Source: Pelagibacterales bacterium MED-G43 (lineage in GTDB: Bacteria; Pseudomonadota; Alphaproteobacteria; Pelagibacterales; Pelagibacteraceae). Taken from it: a DNA stretch of 56,584 nucleotides. Each line of letters begins with the position of its first letter. Position 1 is the stretch's first letter. Under the pieces are notes generated by a model. That model did no database searches. It was not told the DNA's origin and worked only from the letters and a program-made list of their open reading frames with translations. The stretch spans positions 1-56,584 of the forward strand of contig NTJK01000001.1 in assembly GCA_002457475.1 (NCBI GenBank). Direction: 5' to 3'. This document shows, in pieces, positions 34,932-43,764 of the stretch. Position numbers and translations under genes: made by a program.

Positions 34932-35662
34932 GACATATACATACCGCCATTCACATGTATAGTTTCACCGTGAATATAACGAGAAATATCAGATGCTAGA
35001 AAAGCCACACAATTTGAAACATCCTCGGGCGTTCCTAGGTTGCCTGAGGGAATTTTATCAATTAAAATTTTTTTAAACTCTTCATTGATTTTATCCGTCA
35101 TCTCAGTTTTTATAAACCCAGGGGAAATGCAATTTATGTTTATGTTTTTTTTTGCATATTCAAGAGCTAAACTTTTTGAGAAAGCGATAATAGCAGCTTT
35201 AGAAGCGGCATAATTTGCCTGCCCGACATTACCAGTATGTCCTACTATAGAAGTAATATTAACGATCTTGCCATATTTTTTTTTTAACATTTTTTTCACT
35301 ACGTATTTACAAATTAAAAAACTTGAGGTTAAATTTATATCGAGGACTTTTTTCCAATTTTCTTGTGTTAATCTAATTGAAAGATTATCTAAAGTAATAC
35401 CTGCGTTATTAATCAAAATATCTATTCCGTCTAATTTTTTATCAATGTTATTGATTAACTCTTCGATTCTGTCGTGATCTTCTAACTTAAACTTTTCTAC
35501 ATCGATACCGCTAAATTCCTTCTTTAAATTATTTAATTTTTCCTCATTGGTACCGCTGCCTACTATTTTTGCACCTAAATCATAAAATTTTTTTGTTAAA
35601 TTTTTACCTATTCCACCTGTGGCACCTGTAATAAAAACTTTTTTGTCCTTAAAATTTATCAT
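34928..35662 (-). CDS. fabG: 3-Oxoacyl-ACP reductase FabG
   Basis: A 244-residue short-chain dehydrogenase starting at the ATG at 35662 (MINFKDKKVFITGATGGIG); a TTG 21 nt upstream is less likely. It has the NADPH-binding TGATGGIG, NNAG (LINNAGIT), the catalytic Ser (NITSIVG) and the YAASK motif, and the C-terminal VNGGMYM. It reduces 3-oxoacyl-ACP in each elongation cycle. It overlaps fabD by 14 nt. Confidence 0.97.
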   Translation of the reverse strand: MINFKDKKVFITGATGGIGKNLTKKFYDLGAKIVGSGTNEEKLNNLKKEFSGIDVEKFKLEDHDRIEELINNIDKKLDGIDILINNAGITLDNLSIRLTQENWKKVLDINLTSSFLICKYVVKKMLKKKYGKIVNITSIVGHTGNVGQANYAASKAAIIAFSKSLALEYAKKNININCISPGFIKTEMTDKINEEFKKILIDKIPSGNLGTPEDVSNCVAFLASDISRYIHGETIHVNGGMYMS

Positions 35663-36584
35663 TCGAATTTTTAATATCAGCAATTGTGTTAATTGAAAAG
35701 CAGTTTGCTCCCTTAATTGTTCTTTTTGCCATGCCTGTCAAAACCTTTCCTGGTCCAATCTCTATAAAATTACTAATTCCGCTATTTTTCATAGTTAATA
35801 GACTCTCTCTCCATCTCACAGTTGAAAAAATTTGATCAATTAATAATTTTTTTATCATTTCTGATTCTTTAACTGATTTGGCTGTAACATTATTAATAAT
35901 ATTAACTTTTGGAGAATTGAAATTTATACTATTTATTTTTTCTTTCATTTTTTCAGCAGCGGGTTTCATTAACATACAATGAAAGGGTGCGCTTACTTTT
36001 AAAGGAATAGTCTTAATATTTTTTTCTTTTAATTTATTCTGAAAGTCTGTGATGTTTTCTTTGTCTCCACTTACTATTACTTGTCCATCGGCATTGTCAT
36101 TTGCTATCTCACATATGCCCTTTTTATTTTCTCTGTTTTCTATTAAATTTTGAATCTCATTTGTTTTTAAACCTAGAACTGCTATCATAGCTCCTTTTCC
36201 TACTGGAACAGCTTCTTGCATTGCCTTTCCTCTTTCATGAAGAAGATAAACTGCATCATTAAAACTTAAAGATTCAGAACAAACTAAAGCACTATATTCA
36301 CCAAGTGAATGACCAGCAAAATATTCAAATGATTTTAAGCTTAATCCGAATTCATCACTTAATACTTTAAATATTGAGTAGCTAACTGTTAAGATGGCTG
36401 GTTGAGTATTTTTTGTTAGTTGTAATTCATTTTCAGGACCTTCAAGAATAATTTTTGAAATTGGGTAGTTTAATTTTTCATCTGCTTCTTGAAATATTTT
36501 TTTCACTAAATTAAAATTATTATAGAATTCTAAACCCATCCCTACTGATTGTGAACCTTGTCCTGGAAATAATAAGACGTTCAT
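35649..36584 (-). CDS. fabD: Malonyl-CoA:ACP transacylase FabD
   Basis: A 311-residue transacylase. It begins NVLLFPGQGSQSVGMG and has the nucleophile elbow FAGHSLGEYSAL (Ser93) and the catalytic His202 (APFHCMLM), with the family end FIEIGPGKVLTG. It loads malonyl groups on AcpP. It heads fabD-fabG-acpP-gmk and is divergent from rpsF. Confidence 0.97.
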   Translation of the reverse strand: MNVLLFPGQGSQSVGMGLEFYNNFNLVKKIFQEADEKLNYPISKIILEGPENELQLTKNTQPAILTVSYSIFKVLSDEFGLSLKSFEYFAGHSLGEYSALVCSESLSFNDAVYLLHERGKAMQEAVPVGKGAMIAVLGLKTNEIQNLIENRENKKGICEIANDNADGQVIVSGDKENITDFQNKLKEKNIKTIPLKVSAPFHCMLMKPAAEKMKEKINSINFNSPKVNIINNVTAKSVKESEMIKKLLIDQIFSTVRWRESLLTMKNSGISNFIEIGPGKVLTGMAKRTIKGANCFSINTIADIKNSNDKF

Positions 36585-36614
36585 TTATATTAATTTATCT
36601 AACAAATATTAGTA

Positions 36615-36642
36615 TTGCTATAACTCTTCATTATAGTATAAA
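36615..36642 (+). promoter_or_regulatory. Candidate promoter of rpsF-rpsR-rplI
   Basis: TTGCTA, 16 nt, TATAAA, in the 102-bp divergent region between fabD and rpsF. The -10 ends 44 nt before the rpsF ATG, leaving a leader of about 37 nt that is almost pure A/T and shows no clear Shine-Dalgarno or protein-binding hairpin. Confidence 0.5.
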
Positions 36643-36686
36643 CCACACTTTATAAACAAATATTAAAAATTAATTAACATTAAATT

Positions 36687-37016
36687 ATGGCATTTTACGA
36701 AAACACTATTGTTATAAGACAGGACTTAGCTGAAAAAGAAGTTAAGGGTATTAAAGATAAATATAACGACATTATTAATAAATCATCTGGAAAAGTCATA
36801 AAAGTTGAAGAATGGGGATTGTTAGGATTGGCAAACAAAATTTATAATTTTAAGAAAGCTTTTTTCATTCACTTCAAATTTGAAGGAAATAAAAATACAT
36901 TAGATAACTTCGAAAAAACAATTAAAGTTGACGGCTCGATTATCAGACATTTAACAGTAAAATATAAAAAATTAGATACACAAAATGAATTTTTTAATAA
37001 AAAAATAAAACAATAA
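36687..37016 (+). CDS. rpsF: 30S ribosomal protein S6
   Basis: A 109-residue bS6. It begins MAFYENTIVIRQDLAEKEVKGI and carries VEEWGLLGLANKIYNFKKAFFIHFKFEG and the conserved IIRHLTVK. It pairs with bS18, encoded next, in the 30S platform. The gene heads the canonical rpsF-rpsR-rplI operon. Confidence 0.97.
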   Translation: MAFYENTIVIRQDLAEKEVKGIKDKYNDIINKSSGKVIKVEEWGLLGLANKIYNFKKAFFIHFKFEGNKNTLDNFEKTIKVDGSIIRHLTVKYKKLDTQNEFFNKKIKQ

Positions 37017-37018
37017 AG

Positions 37019-37291
37019 ATGAAAAGAAAAAATAAAAAATTTCAAAAAAAAGGTCAAAATTCTTTAAATAAGTTGAGCTTATTTCAAAAAAATGATGGAA
37101 GATTTTCCAAGAAATGTCCGCTGTCAGTAAAGAATGCTCCAATAGTTGACTATAAAAATGTAAGCTTACTAAGAAAATATGTATCTGAGAATGGAAAAAT
37201 TCTATCGTCTAAAATCACATCTGTTTCATTTAATAAGCAAAGAAAGCTTACGAAAGAAATTAAAAAAGCTAAAATTTTAGGTTTGCTATAA
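37019..37291 (+). CDS. rpsR: 30S ribosomal protein S18
   Basis: A 90-residue bS18. The C-terminal half is conserved: [49 protein letters not shown]. The N-terminal 40 residues are a basic extension ([18 protein letters not shown]) longer than in E. coli. It binds bS6 and 16S rRNA. It follows rpsF after 2 nt. Confidence 0.96.
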   Translation: MKRKNKKFQKKGQNSLNKLSLFQKNDGRFSKKCPLSVKNAPIVDYKNVSLLRKYVSENGKILSSKITSVSFNKQRKLTKEIKKAKILGLL

Positions 37292-37292
37292 A

Positions 37293-37748
37293 ATGGAAAT
37301 TATACTTTTAGAAAATATTTTAAATCTTGGAAATATTGGAGACAAAGTAAAAGTAAAAGACGGCTATGGGAGAAATTTTTTATTAAAACAAGGTAAGGCA
37401 TTAAGGTTCAATAAAGAGAACCAAGAACTAGTTGATAAACAAAAGGATAAACTTAATAAAAAGAATAACGAGATTAAAAATAAATTCAAAGAGACAGCGG
37501 ATATAATTAATAATAAAACTTTTACTTTCTTTAAAGAATGTAAGGATAATGGCGATCTTTATGGTACTGTTAAACCAAAAGAAATAACAAATTTAATTAA
37601 AGAAAGTTCTAAGGCAGAAATCAACCCTTCGCAAATAATACTTAAAGAAGAAATTAACAAGATCGGTATATTTAAGGCTGAAATTAATTTTCATTCAGAA
37701 GTAAAAGCAAATATCTCTTTAAAAATAGACAAAATTCAATCGAGATAA
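37293..37748 (+). CDS. rplI: 50S ribosomal protein L9
   Basis: A 151-residue bL9. The N-terminal domain [37 protein letters not shown] is highly typical, followed by the long connecting helix (about 41-75) and the C-terminal domain ([29 protein letters not shown]). It lies 1 nt after rpsR. Confidence 0.97.
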   Translation: MEIILLENILNLGNIGDKVKVKDGYGRNFLLKQGKALRFNKENQELVDKQKDKLNKKNNEIKNKFKETADIINNKTFTFFKECKDNGDLYGTVKPKEITNLIKESSKAEINPSQIILKEEINKIGIFKAEINFHSEVKANISLKIDKIQSR

Positions 37749-37822
37749 CTTTTCCACAGAATAAAAAAAATGGTGCGTAACTTTTTGCTTTAAACAGCTA
37801 ATCTTTAACATATTATTTATTT

Positions 37823-39250
37823 GTGAAAGATATTAAATCCGTACAAACTAAAATAGAAAATAAACAGCCCTCTAATTTAGAAGCTGAACAAGCTTTGATA
37901 GGATCTATTTTGGTTAATAACGATATTATTGATGAGGTTTCAACTATTGTTAATTCTGCAATTTTTTATGATCCTGCTCATGTAAAAATATACGAAGTAA
38001 TTGAAAGCTTAAATAATAAAGGGATGATAGCAAATCCCATCACATTAAAAAATTTTTTTGAAAAAGATAACATGCTGAGTGAAGTTGGTGGTACTGAGTA
38101 TCTTGTAAAACTTACTAGATTTTCTGGGTCTTCTAAACAAGCTATAGATTATGCAAAAATAATTCATGAAATGTATTTACGAAGAGAATTGGTTCAAATA
38201 TCTGACAAATTATCTAATGATACACTTAACGCAAGCTCAGAAGAGCACAATGCAGAATTGATAATTGAAAACACAGAAAAATCTCTTTTTGATTTAGCTG
38301 AAAGAGGAAGTTTTTCTCAATCTTTTTTAAAATTTAATCAAGCTTTAGATCAAACAATTCAAATGGCTACTATGGCTATGCAAAGCGATCAAGGAATAGT
38401 TGGTGTCCCTACAGGTTTAACTGATCTAGATGAAAAATTAGGAGGATTACATAAATCTGACCTAATAATTTTGGCTGGGCGACCTTCTATGGGTAAAACT
38501 GCTTTAGCAACAAACATTGCTTATAATGCTGCCAAAAATGTTCTTAGTCGACAAGAAAAATCATCTATAGCTTTTTTTTCTTTAGAAATGTCATCAGAAC
38601 AACTTTCTACAAGAATTTTGTCGGAACAAGCAAAGATAAAATCTGATGATATTAGAAGAGGAAAAGTTACAGAGGAAGAAATTAACAGATATATTGAAAC
38701 TTCTAGAAATATTTATAATTTGCCACTATACATTGATGAAACACCAGCAATCACTATTGCCACACTAAGTAATAGAGCCCGAAGAATTAAAAGATTGTTT
38801 GGACTTAGCCTGATTGTAGTGGATTATATTCAGCTTATGAGATCTAGTTCAAATAAGAGTGATGGACGTGTGCAAGAAATCTCAGAAATAACACAAGGTC
38901 TTAAAGCATTAGCAAAAGAACTTTCGGTTCCTGTGTTGGCTTTATCTCAACTTTCAAGAGCAGTAGAACAAAGAGATGATAAACAACCTCAACTGGCTGA
39001 CTTAAGAGAGTCTGGTTCAATCGAACAGGATGCCGATGTAGTAATGTTTGTTTACAGAGAGGCTTACTATCTTGAAAGAAAACAACCTAAATTAGGTTCT
39101 ATTGAGCATGCCGAATGGCAATCTAAAATGAATGATGTGAACGGACTTGCAGATATTATTTTAGGAAAACAAAGACACGGTCCTACAGGAACAGTTAAGG
39201 TTGAGTTTGAAGGAATTTATACAAAATTCAAAGATTTAACCAGAAATTAG
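37823..39250 (+). CDS. dnaB: Replicative DNA helicase DnaB
   Basis: A 475-residue helicase that starts with GTG (no ATG near the conserved N-terminus). The N-terminal collar domain (NLEAEQALIGSILVNNDIIDEV) precedes a RecA-like motor with Walker A GRPSMGKTAL (near residue 220), FFSLEMSSEQL, LIVVDYIQLM and SGSIEQDADVVMFVYR. It unwinds DNA ahead of the fork as a hexamer. No intein is present. It follows rplI after 74 nt; a DnaA-box-like TTTTCCACA sits just upstream. Confidence 0.97.
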   Translation: MKDIKSVQTKIENKQPSNLEAEQALIGSILVNNDIIDEVSTIVNSAIFYDPAHVKIYEVIESLNNKGMIANPITLKNFFEKDNMLSEVGGTEYLVKLTRFSGSSKQAIDYAKIIHEMYLRRELVQISDKLSNDTLNASSEEHNAELIIENTEKSLFDLAERGSFSQSFLKFNQALDQTIQMATMAMQSDQGIVGVPTGLTDLDEKLGGLHKSDLIILAGRPSMGKTALATNIAYNAAKNVLSRQEKSSIAFFSLEMSSEQLSTRILSEQAKIKSDDIRRGKVTEEEINRYIETSRNIYNLPLYIDETPAITIATLSNRARRIKRLFGLSLIVVDYIQLMRSSSNKSDGRVQEISEITQGLKALAKELSVPVLALSQLSRAVEQRDDKQPQLADLRESGSIEQDADVVMFVYREAYYLERKQPKLGSIEHAEWQSKMNDVNGLADIILGKQRHGPTGTVKVEFEGIYTKFKDLTRN

Positions 39251-39303
39251 CCTCAGTTTTAGCTTTAGTTATAAAAAAATTAAGATATATCTGAAGAGTA
39301 CTA

Positions 39304-41781
39304 ATGTTGGCCAGTATTTATAAAAAAATAGTCATAGATTTTACAAAGATAACTCTTTTTGCAATATCAATATTAATCCTTTTTTCACTTTACCAAGCAA
39401 AAAATTTTAACTTAGATGCTTCTTCAGACGCTCTTTTATTGGAAGGAGATCCAGATCTTAAATATTTAAGAGAGGTGAATGAAACTTATGGTACAAAAGA
39501 CTTTCTTGTACTAACCTACACTCCAGTTTCTAGTTTTGCCGAAAAAGAAACAATCCTTAATCTTCAGCTGCTTAAATCAAAAATTGAAAAATTATCTTGG
39601 GTGGACAATGTAATAACTATAATTGATGTGCCTCTCCTGAAAAGCACTGATGAAGGGTTAATGGAAAGATTAAAAAATTACAAAACATTAGCTTACCCAG
39701 AAATAGATAGAAAAAGAGGATTTGATGAGATTTTAAATAGTCCAATTTATAAAGATTACGTTATTAGTGAAGATGGTAAAACTTCAGGAATTGTTGTTTA
39801 TATCAAAAAGGATGAAAGACTAGCTGAATATATAAAAATTAAAGATAAATATTATCTTCAAAATAACGAAACAGGACTTACGAAAGAAGAAAAAAATAAT
39901 TATGATAAATTTATAAAAGAATACGAGGACTATAAAAATTTATATAATTTGAGAAATCATCAAAATATTTCCGAAATAAGAGATATAATAGGTAAATATG
40001 GTCAAAACGCTAAAATTCATCTAGGTGGTATCCCGATGATTGCGGACGATATGATGGGCTATATTAAGAGTGACATTGTTGTTTTTGGAATTGGAGTATT
40101 CATATTTATTGTATTAACACTTTGGTTTATTTTCAGAAATGTGAAATGGGTTGTAATGCCATTAGTAGGATGTGCCACTTCAGTAATTGTAATGATTGGA
40201 CTTTTGGGTTTAATCGGTTGGAAAGTAACAGTGATATCTTCAAATTTTATTGCCTTGATGCTTATATTAAATATGGCAATGAACATACATGTTACTGTAA
40301 GATTTTTACAATTAAAAAAGGAACAACCTCATTTATCAAAACAAGAAGCTATTTTTGATGCAAGTAAAAAAATGATACTTCCTATTCTTTATACAATTTT
40401 AACTACAATATGTGCTTTTCTTTCTTTGGTTTTTAGCGGAATTAAACCAATTATTGATTTTGGTTGGATGATGACTCTTGGTTTAATCATTTCGTTTCTT
40501 GTTACGTTTTTATTATTACCCTCACTAATAAACTTATTAGCATCAGAAAACGAAATAGGTTTGAAAGATACTGAAAAATCCCTAATAACCTCTGCACTAG
40601 GGTCTTTTGCAAAAAATAGTAAAATTATAATTTTAAGTTCAACCCTATTTATTGTTTTGTTAAGTATATTTGGAATATTAAAGCTAGAAGTTGAAAACAG
40701 TTTTATAAATTATTTTGATAAGGAGACTGAAATATATAAAGGAATGAAGAAGATTGATGATGATTTGGGGGGCACTACTCCATTAAATGTGATTCTAAAG
40801 TTTCCTACAAAAACTAATAATAAAAATGTGGAACAAGATGAATTTGATTGGGAGGAAGAAAATGACACAAATGAAGATAAAGCTAAATATTGGTTCACAA
40901 GAGATAAAATGGATAAAATCATTAAAGTGCATGATTATTTGGACTCACTTCCAGAAATAGGCAAAGTTCTCTCATTTGGGTCAATTTTAAGAGTAGCAGA
41001 AGATTTGAATAATAAAAAATTACAAAGTTTAGAAATAGCAGTCTTATACAGTAAAATTCCAGCCTCAATAAAAGAGGAAATAATTACACCTTATATTTCA
41101 GTAGAAAAAGATGAAGCAAGAATAAGCGTAAGAATTAAAGACTCTTTGAAAAATTTAAGAAGAAATGACCTTATAAATAAGATTAATACAGAATTAAATA
41201 CTGAATTAAATTTAGAAAAAAATGAATATCAACTAGCTGGTGTTCTAATCTTATTTAATAATTTATTACAAAGTTTGTTTAAATCTCAAATACTCACACT
41301 TGGAATAGTAATACTTGGAATTTTCTGCATGTTTTTTATTTTATTTAGAAACATAGTCATTTCTTTTATAGGTATTGTCCCAAATTTTATTGCTGCATTT
41401 TTTATTCTTGGCATAATCGGTTTACTTGGAATACCACTTGATATGATGACTATAACAATTGCTGCTATAACTATTGGTATTGCAGTCGATAATAGTATTC
41501 ATTACATTTACAGGTTTAAAGAAGAGTTCAAAAAAATAAATAATTATAATAAAACTCTCGATAGGTGTCATAATACTGTTGGGGTAGCTATTTTGAATAC
41601 TTCTATAACAATTGTATTTGGTTTTTCAATTTTAGTTCTATCTAATTTTATTCCGACTATTTACTTTGGGGTTTTTACTGGTTTAGCAATGTTATTGGCA
41701 TTGATATCTGTTTTAACTCTTTTGCCAATTTTAATTCTTAAATTCAAACCTTTTGGTGAAGAAATTGATGAGAACATATGA
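39304..41781 (+). CDS. MMPL/RND superfamily membrane transporter
   Basis: An 825-residue integral membrane protein with the tandem RND layout: a first helix (about 12-30), a large periplasmic domain (30-255), five to six helices (about 258-415), a seventh helix (about 440-460), a second periplasmic domain with an acidic insert (DEFDWEEENDTNEDKAK), and C-terminal helices (about 660-815). The signature GIAVDNSIHYIYRFKEEF fits the MMPL/SSD group, whose members export lipids or hydrophobic compounds using proton flow. The substrate is unknown. No membrane fusion protein or outer-membrane channel is nearby, unlike tripartite efflux pumps. It overlaps cvpA by 4 nt. Confidence 0.85.
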   Translation: MLASIYKKIVIDFTKITLFAISILILFSLYQAKNFNLDASSDALLLEGDPDLKYLREVNETYGTKDFLVLTYTPVSSFAEKETILNLQLLKSKIEKLSWVDNVITIIDVPLLKSTDEGLMERLKNYKTLAYPEIDRKRGFDEILNSPIYKDYVISEDGKTSGIVVYIKKDERLAEYIKIKDKYYLQNNETGLTKEEKNNYDKFIKEYEDYKNLYNLRNHQNISEIRDIIGKYGQNAKIHLGGIPMIADDMMGYIKSDIVVFGIGVFIFIVLTLWFIFRNVKWVVMPLVGCATSVIVMIGLLGLIGWKVTVISSNFIALMLILNMAMNIHVTVRFLQLKKEQPHLSKQEAIFDASKKMILPILYTILTTICAFLSLVFSGIKPIIDFGWMMTLGLIISFLVTFLLLPSLINLLASENEIGLKDTEKSLITSALGSFAKNSKIIILSSTLFIVLLSIFGILKLEVENSFINYFDKETEIYKGMKKIDDDLGGTTPLNVILKFPTKTNNKNVEQDEFDWEEENDTNEDKAKYWFTRDKMDKIIKVHDYLDSLPEIGKVLSFGSILRVAEDLNNKKLQSLEIAVLYSKIPASIKEEIITPYISVEKDEARISVRIKDSLKNLRRNDLINKINTELNTELNLEKNEYQLAGVLILFNNLLQSLFKSQILTLGIVILGIFCMFFILFRNIVISFIGIVPNFIAAFFILGIIGLLGIPLDMMTITIAAITIGIAVDNSIHYIYRFKEEFKKINNYNKTLDRCHNTVGVAILNTSITIVFGFSILVLSNFIPTIYFGVFTGLAMLLALISVLTLLPILILKFKPFGEEIDENI

Positions 41782-42326
41782 TGGCAAATATTTTTGAAGA
41801 TTTTTTTAATGTTGTAAATTTATTTGATTTAATTTTTATAGCTATTTTGATTTACAATATACTCCAGTGTTTTATAAAAGGTTTTTCATTAAGCTTAGTA
41901 TCTTTCATGAAGTGGGTCTTATCCGCAATAATTACAATCCTTTTAGTTCCAAAGTTTCAACCCATAGTAAGTGATTATATTCAGTCAGATTTTATCAACA
42001 ACGTCGGTTTGGGAATAGCAATTTTCATTATAACCCTATTTATAATACTGCTAATTGGAAAAACTTTAAGCAAAGCAGTAACTTGGACCGGTGTTGGGTC
42101 ACTGGATAAAGGATTCGGTTTTTTGTTTGGCATTTTTAAAGGATATGTTGTGGCTATTTGTTTATTTTCTATTTTAAATTGGTTTTATCCTTATCAAAAT
42201 TGGGGTATATCAGCAGAAGATGCAATTTCGTTCAATTTAATAAATAAAGGCAGTAATTTATTAATAGAGGAATTTCCCTCTAGCGAAGATTTCATTGATA
42301 CAAAAGAAAAAATTGAAAAAATTTAA
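41778..42326 (+). CDS. cvpA: CvpA family membrane protein
   Basis: A 182-residue inner-membrane protein with four predicted helices (about 15-35, 40-58, 70-95, 112-135). NLFDLIFIAILIYNILQCFIKGFSLSLVSF and TGVGSLDKGFGFLFGIFKGYVV match CvpA, found upstream of purF across proteobacteria. In enterobacteria it is linked to colicin V production and envelope stress. The start is a double ATG at 41778/41781; the first overlaps the transporter stop (ATGA). Its 3' end overlaps purF. Confidence 0.92.
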   Translation: MMANIFEDFFNVVNLFDLIFIAILIYNILQCFIKGFSLSLVSFMKWVLSAIITILLVPKFQPIVSDYIQSDFINNVGLGIAIFIITLFIILLIGKTLSKAVTWTGVGSLDKGFGFLFGIFKGYVVAICLFSILNWFYPYQNWGISAEDAISFNLINKGSNLLIEEFPSSEDFIDTKEKIEKI

Positions 42327-43764
42327 TTCTGACAAACTAAGAGAAGAATGTGGAGTTTTTGGTGTGTCAAACCATGAAGACGCCTCTGCATTAGTAGCGC
42401 TTGGCCTTCATGCCTTGCAGCACAGAGGTCAAGAAGGATGCGGTATAGTATCGTTTGATGGTAAAAATTTTCATTCTGAAAAAAGACAAGGGCTGGTTGG
42501 AGATCATTTTACAAACTCTGAAACATTAAAAAAGCTCCCGGGAAGTTTTGCGATAGGACATAATCGATATTCTACAACTGGAGAAACATCTATTAGAAAT
42601 ATTCAGCCTTTTTTTGCCGATCTTCATATTGGTGGATTAAGTGTTGCTCATAATGGAAATTTGACAAATGCACTTTTATTAAGGGAGTCTTTGGTAAAAG
42701 ATGGGGCAATTTTTAGAACTACGAGTGACACTGAGACGATTGTTCAACTTATTGCAAAATCAAATAGAGATAAATTTACTGATAAATTAGTTGATGCACT
42801 TTTTCAAATACAAGGTGGTTATGCTCTAGTAATGCTTACAAATAAAAAACTTGTTGGTGTAAGAGATCCCTTCGGTATCAGGCCACTAGTAATTGGAAAG
42901 TTAAAAAACACATATATTTTTGCCTCTGAAACTTGTGCACTTGATATTGTTGGCGCAACATTTGTAAGAGAGGTAGATAATGGCGAAATAGTTATTGTTG
43001 AGAATGGAGAGATAAAATCTATAAAACCTTTTCCAAAACAGAAACAAAGGCCTTGCGTATTTGAATACATATATTTTGCAAGACCAGACAGTTTAATTAA
43101 TAACAGATGTGCTTATGAGTATAGAAAAAATCTAGGAAGAGAACTTGCCTTGGAGGCTGATATAGAAGCAGACTTGGTAGTTCCAGTTCCTGACTCAGGT
43201 GTGCCAGCTGCCTTGGGATACTCTGAACAATCTAAAAAGAAATTTGAATTAGGATTAATTAGGAATCATTATGTTGGCAGAACTTTTATAGAACCTACTC
43301 AAAGCATAAGAAGCTTAGGCGTTAAATTAAAGCTCAGTTCAACAAAAACAATAGTAAAAAATAAGTCTATAATTCTAATTGATGACTCTTTAGTGAGGGG
43401 AACAACCTGTCATAAAATTGTAAAAATGCTCTATGAAAGTGGGGCAAAAGAAGTTCATGTAAGAATAGCTTGCCCTGAGATAAAGTTCCCAGATTTTTAT
43501 GGAGTAGATATGCCTACCAAAGAAGAGTTATTAGCTTATAATAAAAATAATCAAGAAATGTGTGATCATATTAAAGCTAAAACTGTTAAATTCTTAAGTC
43601 TTAAAGGGCTTTATAAAGCTCTTATAGGAGCAGAACGAAATTCAAATTACCCACAATTTAGCGATCATTATTTCACAGGAGATTATCCAATTAAACCATA
43701 CGATAATTTAAATGGATTTAAAGTTAAGCAATTATCTTTGTTAAGTGGAAAATCAAATAACTAA
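42295..43764 (+). CDS. purF: Amidophosphoribosyltransferase PurF
   Basis: About 483-489 residues. The nucleophile is Cys19 (EECGVFGVSN), exposed after cleavage of a short propeptide; HNRYSTTGE, VRDPFGIRPL, the PRPP loop ILIDDSLVRGTT and IACPEI are all present. It makes phosphoribosylamine, the first committed step of purine synthesis. No ATG or GTG precedes the cysteine in this frame before the upstream stop: only TTG at 42295 and TTG at 42313 are available, overlapping cvpA by 32 or 14 nt, so translation is probably coupled to cvpA. It ends 4 nt into the convergent bamB-like gene. Confidence 0.96.
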   Translation: MIQKKKLKKFNSDKLREECGVFGVSNHEDASALVALGLHALQHRGQEGCGIVSFDGKNFHSEKRQGLVGDHFTNSETLKKLPGSFAIGHNRYSTTGETSIRNIQPFFADLHIGGLSVAHNGNLTNALLLRESLVKDGAIFRTTSDTETIVQLIAKSNRDKFTDKLVDALFQIQGGYALVMLTNKKLVGVRDPFGIRPLVIGKLKNTYIFASETCALDIVGATFVREVDNGEIVIVENGEIKSIKPFPKQKQRPCVFEYIYFARPDSLINNRCAYEYRKNLGRELALEADIEADLVVPVPDSGVPAALGYSEQSKKKFELGLIRNHYVGRTFIEPTQSIRSLGVKLKLSSTKTIVKNKSIILIDDSLVRGTTCHKIVKMLYESGAKEVHVRIACPEIKFPDFYGVDMPTKEELLAYNKNNQEMCDHIKAKTVKFLSLKGLYKALIGAERNSNYPQFSDHYFTGDYPIKPYDNLNGFKVKQLSLLSGKSNN

